Source: Brachionus manjavacas
Lineage: Eukaryota > Rotifera > Eurotatoria > Ploima > Brachionidae
Assembly (NCBI GenBank): GCA_019054805.1
Contig: JAHQIY010000020.1
Location: forward strand, 372,001 to 436,000
DNA length: 64,000 bases
Direction of reading: 5' to 3'
How positions within the stretch are numbered: the first letter of the stretch is position 1; each line of letters begins with the position of its first letter. Under the pieces are notes generated by a model. The model was not told where the DNA came from and searched no databases. It worked only from the letters and a program-made list of their open reading frames with translations. A program made the translations under genes and the position numbers. Positions 11,614 through 22,355 of the stretch are shown piece after piece.

Positions 11614-12929
11614 TTATCTGTTGTACAACATAAAGTGCAGTTTGGACAATTCGGCCTTGAGTATGGTCACTTGGGCCTTGAGCTTAAGATTTTCTTGTTC
11701 GAGGAATGAGGCGCGCACAGCAATTTCGTCTTCTTTCATTCTTCTGAGGTCACGTGACCGCTTGGCAGCCTCGTTGTTCTTTCGTCTGCGTTCCCAGTAG
11801 GCATCGTCCTTTTTGTCATCAGGCACAGGCTTGATTTTCTTGACGCGCTCGGCAGCAGCGTCGCGGTCAGTCCTGCGCTTGCGCGTGCTAGCAATCAGAC
11901 TAGCGACAGAGTTGGCGGGCGCAGGCAGCGCGGCCGACGACATCAGAGCAGCAGCGGCGTTTGGATCTGAAATATTGAGTAGAGAATTTATATCATTGGT
12001 GAGAGGCCCGCCGGATACAGCAGCAGCAGCGGCGGCACTTGTTAGCAAGGAGCTGTTCGGCGTGTACCCTAGACCGGCGGCCAAAAGCGAATCCATACCT
12101 GACATAGATGCGACACCGTAGCCGTTGTTGGCCGATGTTGATTCATTGAAGACAGTGGACGGGCTGATCGATCTGGACTGGTCCTGGGAGCTGGACGAGC
12201 GGGTCGGCGAGCCCATCGAGTTGCTTCTGTTCCTGGCGGCGGCCTCCTCTTCGTCGTTGTGCTCGTCGAACTCGGCGCGCTCTTCGTCCAGCTGGTCCTC
12301 GTAGTCGTTCATGTCGTACTCCTCTTCCTCGTCTATTTCCGACTTGACTTTGTCCGACTTGGCCCCGTCCGAGTTGTCGTCGCACTTGGCCCGCTTGTGC
12401 GGCTGGGGCTTGCGCGACGAGCTCTTCGGCGAGCTGTTCGACTGGATCTGGTGCAGGAGGCTGGCTGCCAGCGAGTCGTGAACGTTCAGCTTGGAGAAGT
12501 CCTTCAAGTGGGAGGCGTGCAGGGCCGCGGCCAGCTGCGAGGCGTTCGGCTGGTTGGAGAGAAGCGCCTGCATCGCCGCGGCTATCTGCGATGTCGACTG
12601 GCTCGATATGGCGGTGGACGTGGATGAGGAGGAGGAGAGCGAGCCCGGTGATGATGGGGTTTTGGGCTCGGATGTTTTGCTGCTTGTCGAGGACACAGGG
12701 CTGGGCGATGGTGACTCCAGCTCATCGGCCATCGATGACATTCTTAATTAATTTAATTTAATTTAATTTAATTTAGAAATAAAGTATTAAAAAAAAAAAA
12801 TTTTATTTTTTTTTGTTATATATACAATTTAGAGCTTTGAAGTTCTTTGGTCTTGGCATTTATCAAATTCTTGGCCAGTACATCAATACTAGTAGAGCTA
12901 GATGACGATGTGGACTTAAGTCGATGCAT
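11614..12929 (-). CDS. PAR-family bZIP transcription factor (Pdp1/HLF/TEF/DBP type)
   Basis: Two exons, 12929-12826 and 12742-11614, give 410 aa. The first exon ([14 protein letters not shown]...) joins in phase to the long exon (donor gtatat, acceptor aattaag), so the internal Met at 12741 is not the likely start. The C-terminus holds a PAR-type extension ([19 protein letters not shown]), the basic region [13 protein letters not shown], and a leucine zipper running to the end ([19 protein letters not shown]). The middle is Ser/Ala-rich with an acidic run ([17 protein letters not shown]), probably an activation or repression surface. Family members bind TTAYGTAA-type sites as dimers and act in clock, metabolic and developmental control. 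The coding part is far GC-richer than its surroundings. Which PAR paralogue it is cannot be told. Confidence 0.9.
12748..12775. repeat. ATTTA pentanucleotide microsatellite in the bZIP intron
   Basis: About five tandem taattta units lie within the 83-bp intron that separates the two bZIP exons, just beside its acceptor. Length variation here could change the distance between the branch point and the acceptor. Confidence 0.7.
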
Positions 12930-13460
12930 GTTCAATGTAATTGTGTGTGTGTGTTCGAATGTTCGAAATTGTCTAATGATTATTAAACCTTATCGTTTTT
13001 ATATATTTTTTGTTGGGAATAGAGGTCAGTTGGGCTGCGATTGGATGCAGCTAGATGTCCAATAGTCTAATCAATAGATCGATGGGCCAATCGAGGAAAT
13101 TTGATTAGAATTTTTCAAGGTCCGCCTCGATCACTAGGCGGAGATTCGATGAGTCGATGAAATTTTTTTTAGCTAATGAACTCTAACTTGATCGCCAAAG
13201 TAAAATATTGAACTTTTAGTCAATCATGCATCCAATAATTCACTGACCTTGCAGAATTATACAAAACTTGGCCTCTTTTAATTTATTCAGCAAAATAGCC
13301 GTTACGAATATTAAGCGGTTTTTTGTGTTCGTGATTAAATTATCTTATCTTGAAGCACTCATAAACTACTCTTGATTGAAATTTAATATCGATTCAATAT
13401 TGACCGCTTCTTATCAATTTGCTTTTTTTGTTTTATTATAATTTATGTTTTTTTTTTTTT

Positions 13461-13496
13461 GACCTTGCAAATTTTTTATGCTAAATTTACAAGGTC
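13461..13496. repeat. Inverted repeat of GACCTTG with AT arms
   Basis: GACCTTGCAAATTT at 13461-13474 faces AAATTTACAAGGTC at 13483-13496, a near-perfect 14-bp inverted repeat with one mismatch and a short AT spacer. It places two nuclear-receptor-type half-sites in everted orientation. Confidence 0.75.
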
Positions 13497-13704
13497 AACT
13501 AATTCAACTAATTTCGATTATCGATTTTCGATAAATTTGATCAATACCGATTTATTGATCAAATTTATATAAAATCGTGAATTATTGATTTTTTTTTTAA
13601 ATTAAATTTCCTCTTAAAAATTTCCCGAAAATCCTTGAGCCAAAAATTTTAAATCATTGACTATTAACACAAAAATTTTCTATTAAAAAAAATTCAAATT
13701 TTTG

Positions 13705-13945
13705 TTCCTAACGACCTTGACTTGAAAGAGCAGTGCACGCATTTCAAACTTGCAATATTTCGAAAATTTAAACTCAAATTCCTAACGACCTTGACTTCAA
13801 AAAGGCAGTGTATGCATTTCAAACTTGCAATGTTGTGAATATTTAAACTCATCCTAACGACCTTGACTTTAAAAAGGCAGTACATGTATTTCAAACTTGA
13901 AATATTTTGAATATTCCATATGACCTTGGTTTTCTAAAAAGCGGA
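13705..13945. repeat. Tandem repeat of ~73 bp, three copies plus a remnant
   Basis: The unit starts cctaacgaccttgact and continues through gcagt...catttcaaacttg. Copies begin at 13707, 13781 and 13853, spaced 74 and 72 bp. A fourth, shorter degenerate start lies near 13920. Each full unit carries one CAAGGTC core on the minus strand. The apparent minus-strand frame over it (13894-13694) is an artefact of the repetition. Confidence 0.85.
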
Positions 13946-15460
13946 TGTAGTCTCAAATGTTTGTCTTAAAAGGTGCATATTGTCAATAGGCAGCATAAGT
14001 TGAATGCAATGAGACCGGCCGTTAGAAAAAGTTAATTAAAAAGGTGGATCTTGCGATTGAATAGTTGATTAGAGAATCAAGAATTGGATAAATGCCAGTT
14101 TGATTGGATAATAAAAGTAAAAATAAACAATTTGATATATACCTCATTTTCCAGTTTTTCTTAAAGTGTCCACTGGTCATTTTGATAGTTTCAGCTAAAT
14201 TGCAATGTTGTGTCTTATTAGATCTAAAACAACAAGATAATTTTGTAGAAGAATGTAGAATAAAATAAAATTTCAACTAGCTTTTTGAAAGCGCATAACT
14301 AAAACTAAACGATAGAAACATTTGAATATATATATATTTTGGAAAAATCTAATTTTCATTTATTGATTATAAATCTAATCGTAAAAAAATGTTAATAATT
14401 AACAACACAGAGAAATGTTGATTGAATGGGTCATTTGCATTATGAATATTTCAAATGGCCTACAAAAATGCAATTGAGTAGCGATATGTTTCCTCGTAAA
14501 ATCGATAAATTATGCTTGAACTTGAAGTTTCATGGTCAAATCGATTCTGGGCCTATTGATAAGAAATGTTAGATTGCATTGAATGGGCGGAGCAAATGGC
14601 CAGTTTGCAATTTCATTTGAAGCAACCTTGATAAATAATTATGAAAAATTAGAACTCCAACGATAATATTGATTTTTAAAGGGTCATTTTTTTTATTTCA
14701 TTCAAAATCGCTTCAAGATGAGGTCATTTGTAATTAAAATTCAACAAGTGTTTCAAACATTTACAATTTTTTCTATTCCATATTTTATTATAATTTTCTT
14801 ATCGTCGGCCTAGGTCAACAATCGTTTGTTATTACAAGAGATTAATCGACAAAAAATCGATTTTAGTTTGCTTTTAATTTCTTTTTTTCAAGGTCATTGT
14901 TTATTGACAATACTGATCCCCTACAATTTCTCTCTCTCTCCCTCATTAGCTTCAATTCTTAAAAAAACAATGCCGCAATAATCCCACAAAATGTTGATCG
15001 AATGTGTTCGAACTCTTGATAAATTATTGTGAATAAAATCCACCTCTTAATCACCATACTCTCACAAAATCCAAGCACATTTTTCATTTCAACTTACTCT
15101 CTCCTACTAAGAGAGAGTTGATCTGGATGAACCAAAAAAAAATATTTTTTTTTTTTTTTCTTAAAAAATCAAGTCCAGAGGCGAATATTTTGTCCTGGTT
15201 GCTAAGAGTCCACATTATGTTGCCTAAAAGCCTTGAAACTCAATTTTACAAAGGTCAGTAATTTTAATAATACACTGTCAATATTGATCGAAAGAATTGG
15301 CTTGATAATACTAATAAAATTTAATATCACGACATACATTATGAAAATGTCATGATTGTAATTAAACACGAACACATACTCTCGAGATTATCGGCTCTCT
15401 CTCTTTAGAACGCTTAATAGCCAATCGACCTTGTCAAAATATTATTCAAATTTTGTGCCA

Positions 15461-17224
15461 ATATATAAAATAAACATCCCATTCTAAATATTGACTGATT
15501 AATTCAAAACCACGTTTGTTGGTCAACTTGAATATTGGATAAGATTACAAAATTGACTCTTAACCAAAACAAAAAAAACGTTAAATTGTAATTAAATACG
15601 GCGGCAAGAATAAAGCCGATCTTGAATAATTACATTTTTGGTCTATCTCGATCTAGATCTTTTAACATGACCGACTGATTTGATCGTCGATATTTTAATG
15701 GAATGTTCTAATGTGGACAATCAATCATGGTCACTTTTCCTCAAGGTGGTTGTGCAACTTAGTGAGATTGATGAGATTTATTATCACTAGTGTTTTTTAT
15801 CAAGATTTCAATCATCTTAATCAAGTATGATCTAAATTTTGACTCTTATACACGCTCCACTAACTCATAACTAACTAGTTCTAATGATCCATTACAACTC
15901 TAATACTTTTTGTTATCATTACTTAACACCTGTCCGTGTCCAATCATTATCTTATTGTTAAATCATTATTGATAATTAAAAAAAAAAGAGAGAATTTTTG
16001 TTTTCTTTTTTAAAAATTTTCAAAAATTTTATTCAAATAAAGTTTCAATGTTGTTTTTTTAGCTTTCTATTCCACTTCCATGGCTGTAACTACAAAATTT
16101 GAAAATTTAAAATGAAGAAATAGATTTGATAAATGCTTAGGATTGACCATTATAACCAAGCTTTTAAAGGAACAATTTTTTGATCAGAAAATATACTGAC
16201 TCAAATTTGACTGCTAATAAAGTTATCTGGACCACTAACTCTAGCCATAGCTACATTTAAAACAGATCAATGCTCAAATTAAAGATATTAATATACTTAG
16301 ATCTTTACAAACTCACATCAATTGTACCAAATAGATGGCTCTAGCAGAAGAATACACTCATAGCTAGAGATGCTTTATTTTCACAGCATTTAATATTGAA
16401 TTTCTGCATATCCAACATTTACTCATCATAAGTGTAGAAAAAAAAAGCTTCTTTACATTTGCTTTGTTTTTAAGTATTAAAGGAATTAAAAATAGCCACC
16501 GATTCTCCGGTACAACGAACAACTTGGACCGAAATTTCGGTATTCGTTTTATCGAAATTCCCTCATAAAACCATAGAAAAAATTAAAATTTTTTTTTTAT
16601 TGAGTTATAAAAATTAAAATAAAAATGTGGGAAAAAACAAAAAGTTAATTTTTTTCAAATAAATAAATCGGTAATAGATGGTTGTTTGGTAAAGCTACTT
16701 TCAATTATAAACTTTTCAATATTAAACAATAAATTAATTACATTAGAATTATCATCTTTTTTGGTTGAAAAATAAATTGCCTCAGTTCATTTATTCTATC
16801 GATTGCTTCTTTTGAGCTTATCACTTGTTTATTTGCATCTTGTTGCTCTTCGATTTCTGTATGATTGTTTTTTTTTCTACTGGATTGTTTGTAACTATTG
16901 AATCAATGGATAACGTTATTTATCCAGTCCGCTCATTTGATCTACAAGTCCAGCTTCACCATTTTTAGTTTCGTAGTGATACCATTCCTCTGTTTTGTGT
17001 TCACATTGCTTCAAATTTCAAAGCTTGTATTTTTCCAATGCAATTCGGGCTTATTACACTTTGATCAGTTTGCATTTTACTCTTAGTCAAAAAATGTTCA
17101 AAATCAAACTTTTCATGTTATTAATTTTAAAATAGAATATTTTTGTAAAATTTTTAGATATTGATTTTTAAGTTTGTATCAAAATCAGACATTTATTTTT
17201 GCATTCTCATCATCTCTAGTTGTG
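15461..17224. other. Intergenic sequence with a possible TIR-like palindrome
   Basis: No supported gene. A perfect 14-bp palindrome (accgaaatttcggt) lies at 16528-16541, inside a stretch (16500-16570) of cgaa/ttcg words that looks like the end of an old DNA transposon. The minus strand at 16900-17060 has short protein-like patches but too many breaks to name. Confidence 0.35.
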
Positions 17225-17560
17225 CGTGTATGAGAAACTCATTTAACTCGATTGGAGTTCTGGAAGTCTTTTTTCGCTTTCTTGGTAGAACACATCACAA
17301 AACTTCTTTCCAATTGATTTGAAATATTCTGAGGCCATTCTTTACATTTTGCTACTAATCTGTTCGTTAACTGAAAATATACCACTATGAGTGCCATTTA
17401 TTTATTTCATGTTGTGTCCTCTTCTTAAATTAATTCTGAGACTCTAATAAAAGTTAATCTTCTCATGTCTTTTCACTATTTTAAATATCTAAATTAAATA
17501 CCCTCTTACTCTTCGATCTTCTAATTAAAGAGTAAGAGTATTAAATATTGTAAATAAATA
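17225..17560 (-). pseudogene. Decayed LINE (non-LTR retrotransposon) RT C-terminus, copy 1
   Basis: The minus strand, read with frameshifts and stops, gives the C-terminal signature of jockey/CR1-type reverse transcriptases. A helix resembling RRVRGYLI..FKIVKRHEKIN comes first, then TNRLVAKCKEWPQNI, which corresponds to the usual TNRVV..WN.LP..V block. Several stops interrupt it. It is a dead 3' fragment, typical of 5'-truncated LINE insertions. Confidence 0.5.
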
Positions 17561-17899
17561 AGCAAGTGAAGAATCTAAGCTTCTTGAAACTAATTTAACT
17601 AACAGGTGCTCAAAAATGGTTGTCCGAATTTTGAATTAGAAAGAAAAATCATGATTAAATATAGATAAAATTTTAGAAATTTGACACGATGTACAAAATT
17701 TTATCTAGTTTTCAAAAACTAAAACTTTTTTTTTTTGTTTGCTTGCATGTTCAAACTCCAATGCATCAATTTATAGAGAGTTTTTCCTGATTAAAACAAG
17801 CTATTAATTATTTTTTGCAGAAGTTATTTTGAAAAAAGCTTAAAAACTTGGTAAAATAAGTGAAAGTTAGAAAATTCGTCATTTTTTTAAAAAATCTTT

Positions 17900-18260
17900 T
17901 GAACAAGTTTATATATATTAGTAGTCTTAGTAGTGAGGCCGCAGTAAATTAATCTATACTGACACCTTTCGGCATTTTGCTTCAGAGGAGCGGTGACAGT
18001 CTTTCTGTCTTTTCTTTTCCGATACCAAACACTTCTCAGCCAATGTCCGTCTTAAAGCCATTGGCAGTTTTTGCATCAACAGCACACTGTGGCAAGACAT
18101 TCCATTTTGAAACCACCCTGTTTGTCAAAATCTAAAAAAGCCACGTTTGCTAATTTCTTCTTAAGTTGAGATTCAAACTTCATTCACTAGGTTAATCTTC
18201 TCATGACTGTTAACTATTTCAAGCTTCTCTAAATGGTCACCTCTTGTTCAACGATGTTCC
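17900..18260 (-). pseudogene. Decayed LINE RT C-terminus and 3' tail, copy 2
   Basis: On the minus strand the phrase TNRVVSKWNVLPQ followed by AVDAKTANGFKTDIG is clear. This is the hallmark end of non-LTR retrotransposon ORF2 proteins, and it is followed by a stop. Upstream, shifted frames give the ...VNSHEKINLVN-like piece that precedes it in intact elements. Downstream the sequence ends in a (TA)-rich tail near 17905. Same family and strand as the copy 340 bp to the left. Confidence 0.65.
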
Positions 18261-18527
18261 AAATTAATAATGACTTAATCTATAATTTATTTATTTATTT
18301 TCTAAATAAATTCGAAGAGGACGTCAGGCTGCTCAGAATGGAACTTAGTCCTTCTTTTTTAGCCCAGCGTTAGTAAATAAAATGAGTTAAATGAAAATTT
18401 TTCTAATAAAATAAAATAAGTTTATGGTTTTTAGTTAATAGATTTTTATGTACTTAATCTATAAGATTGGCTTGTAATTTGCACACTTATTAAATCGAAT
18501 ATAAGCTTTTTATTTAGTAGCATTTTG

Positions 18528-18992
18528 AAAATTTATTAAAGATAAAAAACTGCGAGTACTTTTCATAATTTTTTAATTTTTTGAATAAGCTTTGTTTTTT
18601 AAAGAAAAAAAGCATATCACTTAACCTTTTTTTTTTCTTTTTTGTAATTTTTTATTTTGCCTATAAATCAATAAATAATAATAATAATATCATTCAAAAG
18701 CTAAATGCATAATTTTTTATTTTTTTTATTAAAAATATAATTTGGGGTGATCCCCAGGTTCGTCCGAATGGCTTTCGCCTTCGTTTAAACCCAATTATTG
18801 AAAAAAATGATTAAAATAAAATAAAGTTTTTAGTTTTCTTAAAAATAGAGAATAATTGAAATTGAAGAAAAATAATAAATAATAAAAATTTATTAAAAAT
18901 AAAAAATCTGCGAGTACTTTTCATAATTTTTTAATTTTTGAAAGCTTTTTTTTTAAAGAAAAAAGTATATCATTCAAAAGCTAAATGCATAA
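18528..18992 (+). repeat. Direct repeat, ~95 bp, two copies about 363 bp apart
   Basis: The block from aaaatttattaaagataaaaaactgcgag onwards (18528-18622) recurs with small changes at 18891-18965. A further shared word, cattcaaaagctaaatgcataa, sits at 18690 and again at 18970. The intervening DNA includes a GC-richer patch at 18745-18790 (ggggtgatccccagg). It looks like a local duplication or the long terminal parts of a small repeat element. Confidence 0.7.
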
Positions 18993-19375
18993 GCTCACAA
19001 TGTTTTTTTGTCAGTTTGAATCGGTTTCCTCTAGGAGCAGACTTCATGCAGCAGATACAGCGGGCCTCTCTCCTACAACAGCGATCTGTCTCTGTAATTC
19101 ATAGAGTCCAAAAAAAAATCAACCAACACAACAAGTTGAAGATGAAATTATTTTTAAATGTGAAATTTTTTTTATATTTTTTTGTTTGGATTAAATTAAA
19201 TAAATTTTATTTGTTTTTTTATTTTAAAAATCAAAATCTAAATTATGTGGCTGAAATGTAAGACTAAGTGTCCATTCATGTCTGAATTATTTTTTTAAAT
19301 AAAATTAAATTAATAGAGGGTAATTAAAAAAAAATTTGTTTTATTTAAATTTTGATTTAACTTGTGTTATGGTGG

Positions 19376-20330
19376 TCAACTTTACGATTTGATTATTTAT
19401 TCGAGTTACGAGTGGATGCAACGAGCTGAAAGAGATTACACAATAGGCAAAAGCTGAAAATTCAGCGAAGAGAAACGAAAAAAATCGTTAGTTAATTAAC
19501 GAGTTGGCCAGAAGGGTTTTTGAGTTTGAGCCGTATTATGCAATAATCAAGAGATCGTTAAATCATTAGGTAATCTAACGATCGTTTCTCAGCAAATTTA
19601 ATACGAAAATAAATAGGCTCATAAACATCGGACTCTTGAAGCCAACAACATATTTTCAAGTTCTCATCAAACATCATCTCATATATCAACATTTTAATCG
19701 AAATTTGAGTACACAGCCATGTTTTTTTGCTTTGTTTTTTTGTTTTGTTCTATGCTTTTTGTTCAATTCTAATTTCAGCTGCGTCAAATGTTTTTTTAAT
19801 GATTAATTAAAGATTTCATTTTCCGGCCGATTTGTGTGTATGCAAATATTTGAACAATTGCATTTTAATAAGTTAATTAAGCCGGACTGAAAACCACTTG
19901 CTTTTGTTCGCTCAAATGGCCCTCTGTTGAATTCCATCACACAACTATTTGTGATCGACCAGCAACACACGGTATCCAATTACGCTCTCAACGGACACGT
20001 TGCTGCGTGATTAACAAACATTTTTCGACCTTATCTTAAGCCAAACGCAAATATTAGATAAGATAAGAGGATAGTAAATATAAACATTGGCCTAAATGGG
20101 ATATTTATCTTACATAAATCTTAATTAACATCATTTATCATTTGTCTACATTAAACAATCAACATGTGGCTAAGCAAACACATTAAACAAATAGCCGGAT
20201 AACGCGATTTTTTTGTATTCGACTCATTTATTTAGATGATAAATGTCATGGTGGCCAAATAAGGAAATTGTGCTATTAGATCCAGCAGTGATGTTGCATT
20301 AAATAAATGCTAATCATGACCGTTATTCAG
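19376..20330. promoter_or_regulatory. Complex non-coding stretch with POU-, homeobox- and GATA-like motifs
   Basis: This 950-bp stretch is clearly more complex and GC-richer than its AT-rich surroundings, yet has no open frame. It contains an octamer ATGCAAAT (19840-19847), TTAATTAAG just after, and GATA-type sites in agataagataag (20056-20068) and cttatctta (about 20031). Such a mix suggests a cis-regulatory module, but this is a composition- and motif-based inference only; the target gene is unknown. Confidence 0.35.
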
Positions 20331-20404
20331 GGCTTAGTTTAAATCCTCAATTAATTCAAAACTAGAGGGAATAGAACTAAATCAAGACAATTTATTTAAT
20401 TAAG

Positions 20405-21205
20405 CAGCTTTTTGTTTCAACATGCTTTTAGGTCGTATTTCTAGATCATATTTAAAATTTTTGCATGTCAAAAAAAAATTATTTCCTTGTTCCGGAATAA
20501 TATCCAGGTTTAACACATAATTAAAAGGCATTAATAGGCCTTCCAATAGGCAATAGTGAATTTGTTTGGAATTTTGTTGAAGAGAAATGGAAGAAAGTAG
20601 AAAAGAGCTTATAGTCCCTTTATGGCCTAGGCTGTAAACCAAAAGCTGCACCACCGGGATTTGTTGGCTTTCTATGCAAGCAATTTTGTCAATCGATTTT
20701 TCGATACCACTTAGACCTGGTATTTGTAGGTGAAACTAAACTTGGTGAACTTGATATCAGGCAAAATTTACTAATTAAGAGAATGTTTGACATAAACAAA
20801 TATGCCAGGTTCAAACCGATGTTAGAGGCTCTACGTCTCGAAACGGTAGAACAAATTTATATGAAACACAAGATATTTTTTATGAAACAGCTTAAAAACA
20901 GTAAAGTCTGTTGGGAGTTACTCCTATTTTTACATTCGGATTACTCGACTTTTGAATAGAAAAATACCTCATATTGCAAACAGCTCAAGAACCTAGAGAA
21001 AAAGATACACTTTGATCCGATGGAATATAGTACAAAGACTTCAATAGTCATAATTGATCATATATTTTTAGATAAAAATCGTGGCTTGGTTGACTCGGTT
21101 AAGTTTGTGTGCTCGCAAATAAAAATCAATATGGAACTAAATTTGGATTACTTTTATTTTTATAAAATTTTAAATGATCTTTTGAGAGTAAACTTTTTTA
21201 CTTAG
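20405..21205 (+). pseudogene. LINE reverse-transcriptase C-terminal region, broken
   Basis: The plus strand in one frame reads GLPIGNSEFVWNFVEEKW, later KAAPPGFVGFLCKQFCQSI, and RQNLLIKRMFDINKYARFKP. This is the order seen downstream of the palm domain in jockey-like ORF2 proteins (thumb and C-terminal region). At least five in-frame stops before and after the best block show that it is dead. The last 60 codons (21020-21205) are open but incomplete. No poly(A) tail or duplication was found. Confidence 0.7.
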
Positions 21206-22248
21206 TAACAGTAGTGGAATTTTCTTTCTTTTTTTAAATTTAACTCGAATTTTATGTAATTTTTTTTGTATTTTTGCCTATTGGGCTTTAAACTAATAAA
21301 TAATAATAATTACGGTCTCATAAATTATCATGAAAATTGACTCAGAAAATATCGAAAAAGTATTGAAAAGCTAATTTACTGGTCAAATAAATTTGAAATT
21401 TTCGCAAAAATTAGTTAATATGTCACAATCCGAAAATATCGAATCTGATTTAAAAAATTTGAACAAACTCGAGGTCATAAAATCAAATTTACGAGGTACT
21501 TGAAGCACAAAAAACAGAAAAAGAAAGGAGCTTGAAATCTAAAATAATTATAAAATATAAAATAAAATATTGGTGGTTTCCAAATTGCTTTGATTTACTT
21601 GAGTCGTCAATTTTTCTTAATTTTAGCTTCAAATTAGATGCGAAAGATTCCGTGAGACTAGAAATTGGATTAGTATCTAAAGGAGGTGGACAAGGTGTGA
21701 TCAAATGCAACTGAAGTTCTTCATGTGCCACGAGTCGTTGTAGTTCTAAGAAATCTCAACTATTATTCAAGTTCAAGCAATTCAAGTTGCAATGGTGGAA
21801 ATTAAAACTTCCACATTTACTAAACTCTATTCAGTAATTTCCTATAATAGATCATTTTTCAGTAAAATAACATTCCATTTTTTTTTCATCATTTGCTACT
21901 TGATTTGCAAATGTTATTATGCAATTTGTGAATTTGACAAAAAATTTATAAATATCTAAAGTTTGCATATGAAAGGTATAAATTTGTATTTTGAATAGAG
22001 AAATTTGCAAATTGTATATTTTTACATATTGTATAGAACAGTATCAAGTTGACTACAAAAAAAACTTTTCTCGAATAACATTAAAGCTTTTTTTAAATGG
22101 ATTTGGAAAAATTCTGGTTCTCATTTCTAAGACAGGCGATTTTTCCAGCATAAACTTTTGAAATTCAATTTTTTTTGAAAGAATTTATTACGTCGAAAAG
22201 TATTGTAGTAGAGTTGCCGAACAAAAGAGAAAAAAACCTTAAGTTGAA
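21206..22248. other. Intergenic, nothing supported
   Basis: AT-rich sequence. A minus-strand open frame of 80 codons at 21731-21489 begins with a plausible segment (EELQLHLITPCPPPLDTN) but turns into low-complexity hydrophobic residues. It has no supporting splice sites that I can defend. Confidence 0.4.
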
Positions 22249-22333
22249 TTTAGTTTATTGAAATATATCAAAACTAAATTATTAAATAATCTTAGTTTAT
22301 TGAAATATAACAAGATTAAATTACTAAATAATC
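22249..22333. repeat. Tandem duplication of 43 bp at the 3' end of the WD40 gene
   Basis: tttagtttattgaaatat...aaataatc occurs twice in tandem, at 22249-22291 and 22292-22333, with four or five changes. Read on the minus strand it supplies AATAAA hexamers just downstream of the WD40/chitin-binding gene, so it may overlap the poly(A) site. Confidence 0.7.
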
Positions 22334-22355
22334 TAAAACACAATGTTTAAATACA

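Larger units (their letters stand above)
12930..15460 (-). promoter_or_regulatory. Upstream region of the bZIP gene dense in AAGGTC half-sites
   Basis: CAAGGTC, on either strand, occurs at 13116, 13245, 13461, 13490, 13713, 13787, 13859, 13922, 14889 and 15427. A near match (AAAGGTCA) lies at 15251. This is the extended half-site read by monomeric nuclear receptors of the FTZ-F1/SF-1, ERR and ROR kinds (established knowledge). Two sites form an inverted pair and three sit inside a tandem repeat. No open reading frame is credible here. That the region controls the bZIP gene is inference from position. Confidence 0.45.

Noticed and set aside
11813-12627. Long open frames on the plus strand and in other frames across the bZIP exon
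   Set aside because: They are shadows of the GC-rich coding exon. The bZIP frame carries the conserved basic region and zipper.
16900-17060. piggyBac-like transposase fragment on the minus strand (short WYHYETKNGEAGLVDQM patch)
   Set aside because: Only one short patch fits, with frameshifts and no further motifs. It is too weak to annotate.
20400-20654. 84-codon minus-strand gene
   Set aside because: The opposite strand reads as LINE reverse transcriptase and continues across the boundary. The minus frame is its shadow.
21489-21731. 80-codon minus-strand gene
   Set aside because: The second half is low-complexity hydrophobic sequence and no splice sites or homologue support it.
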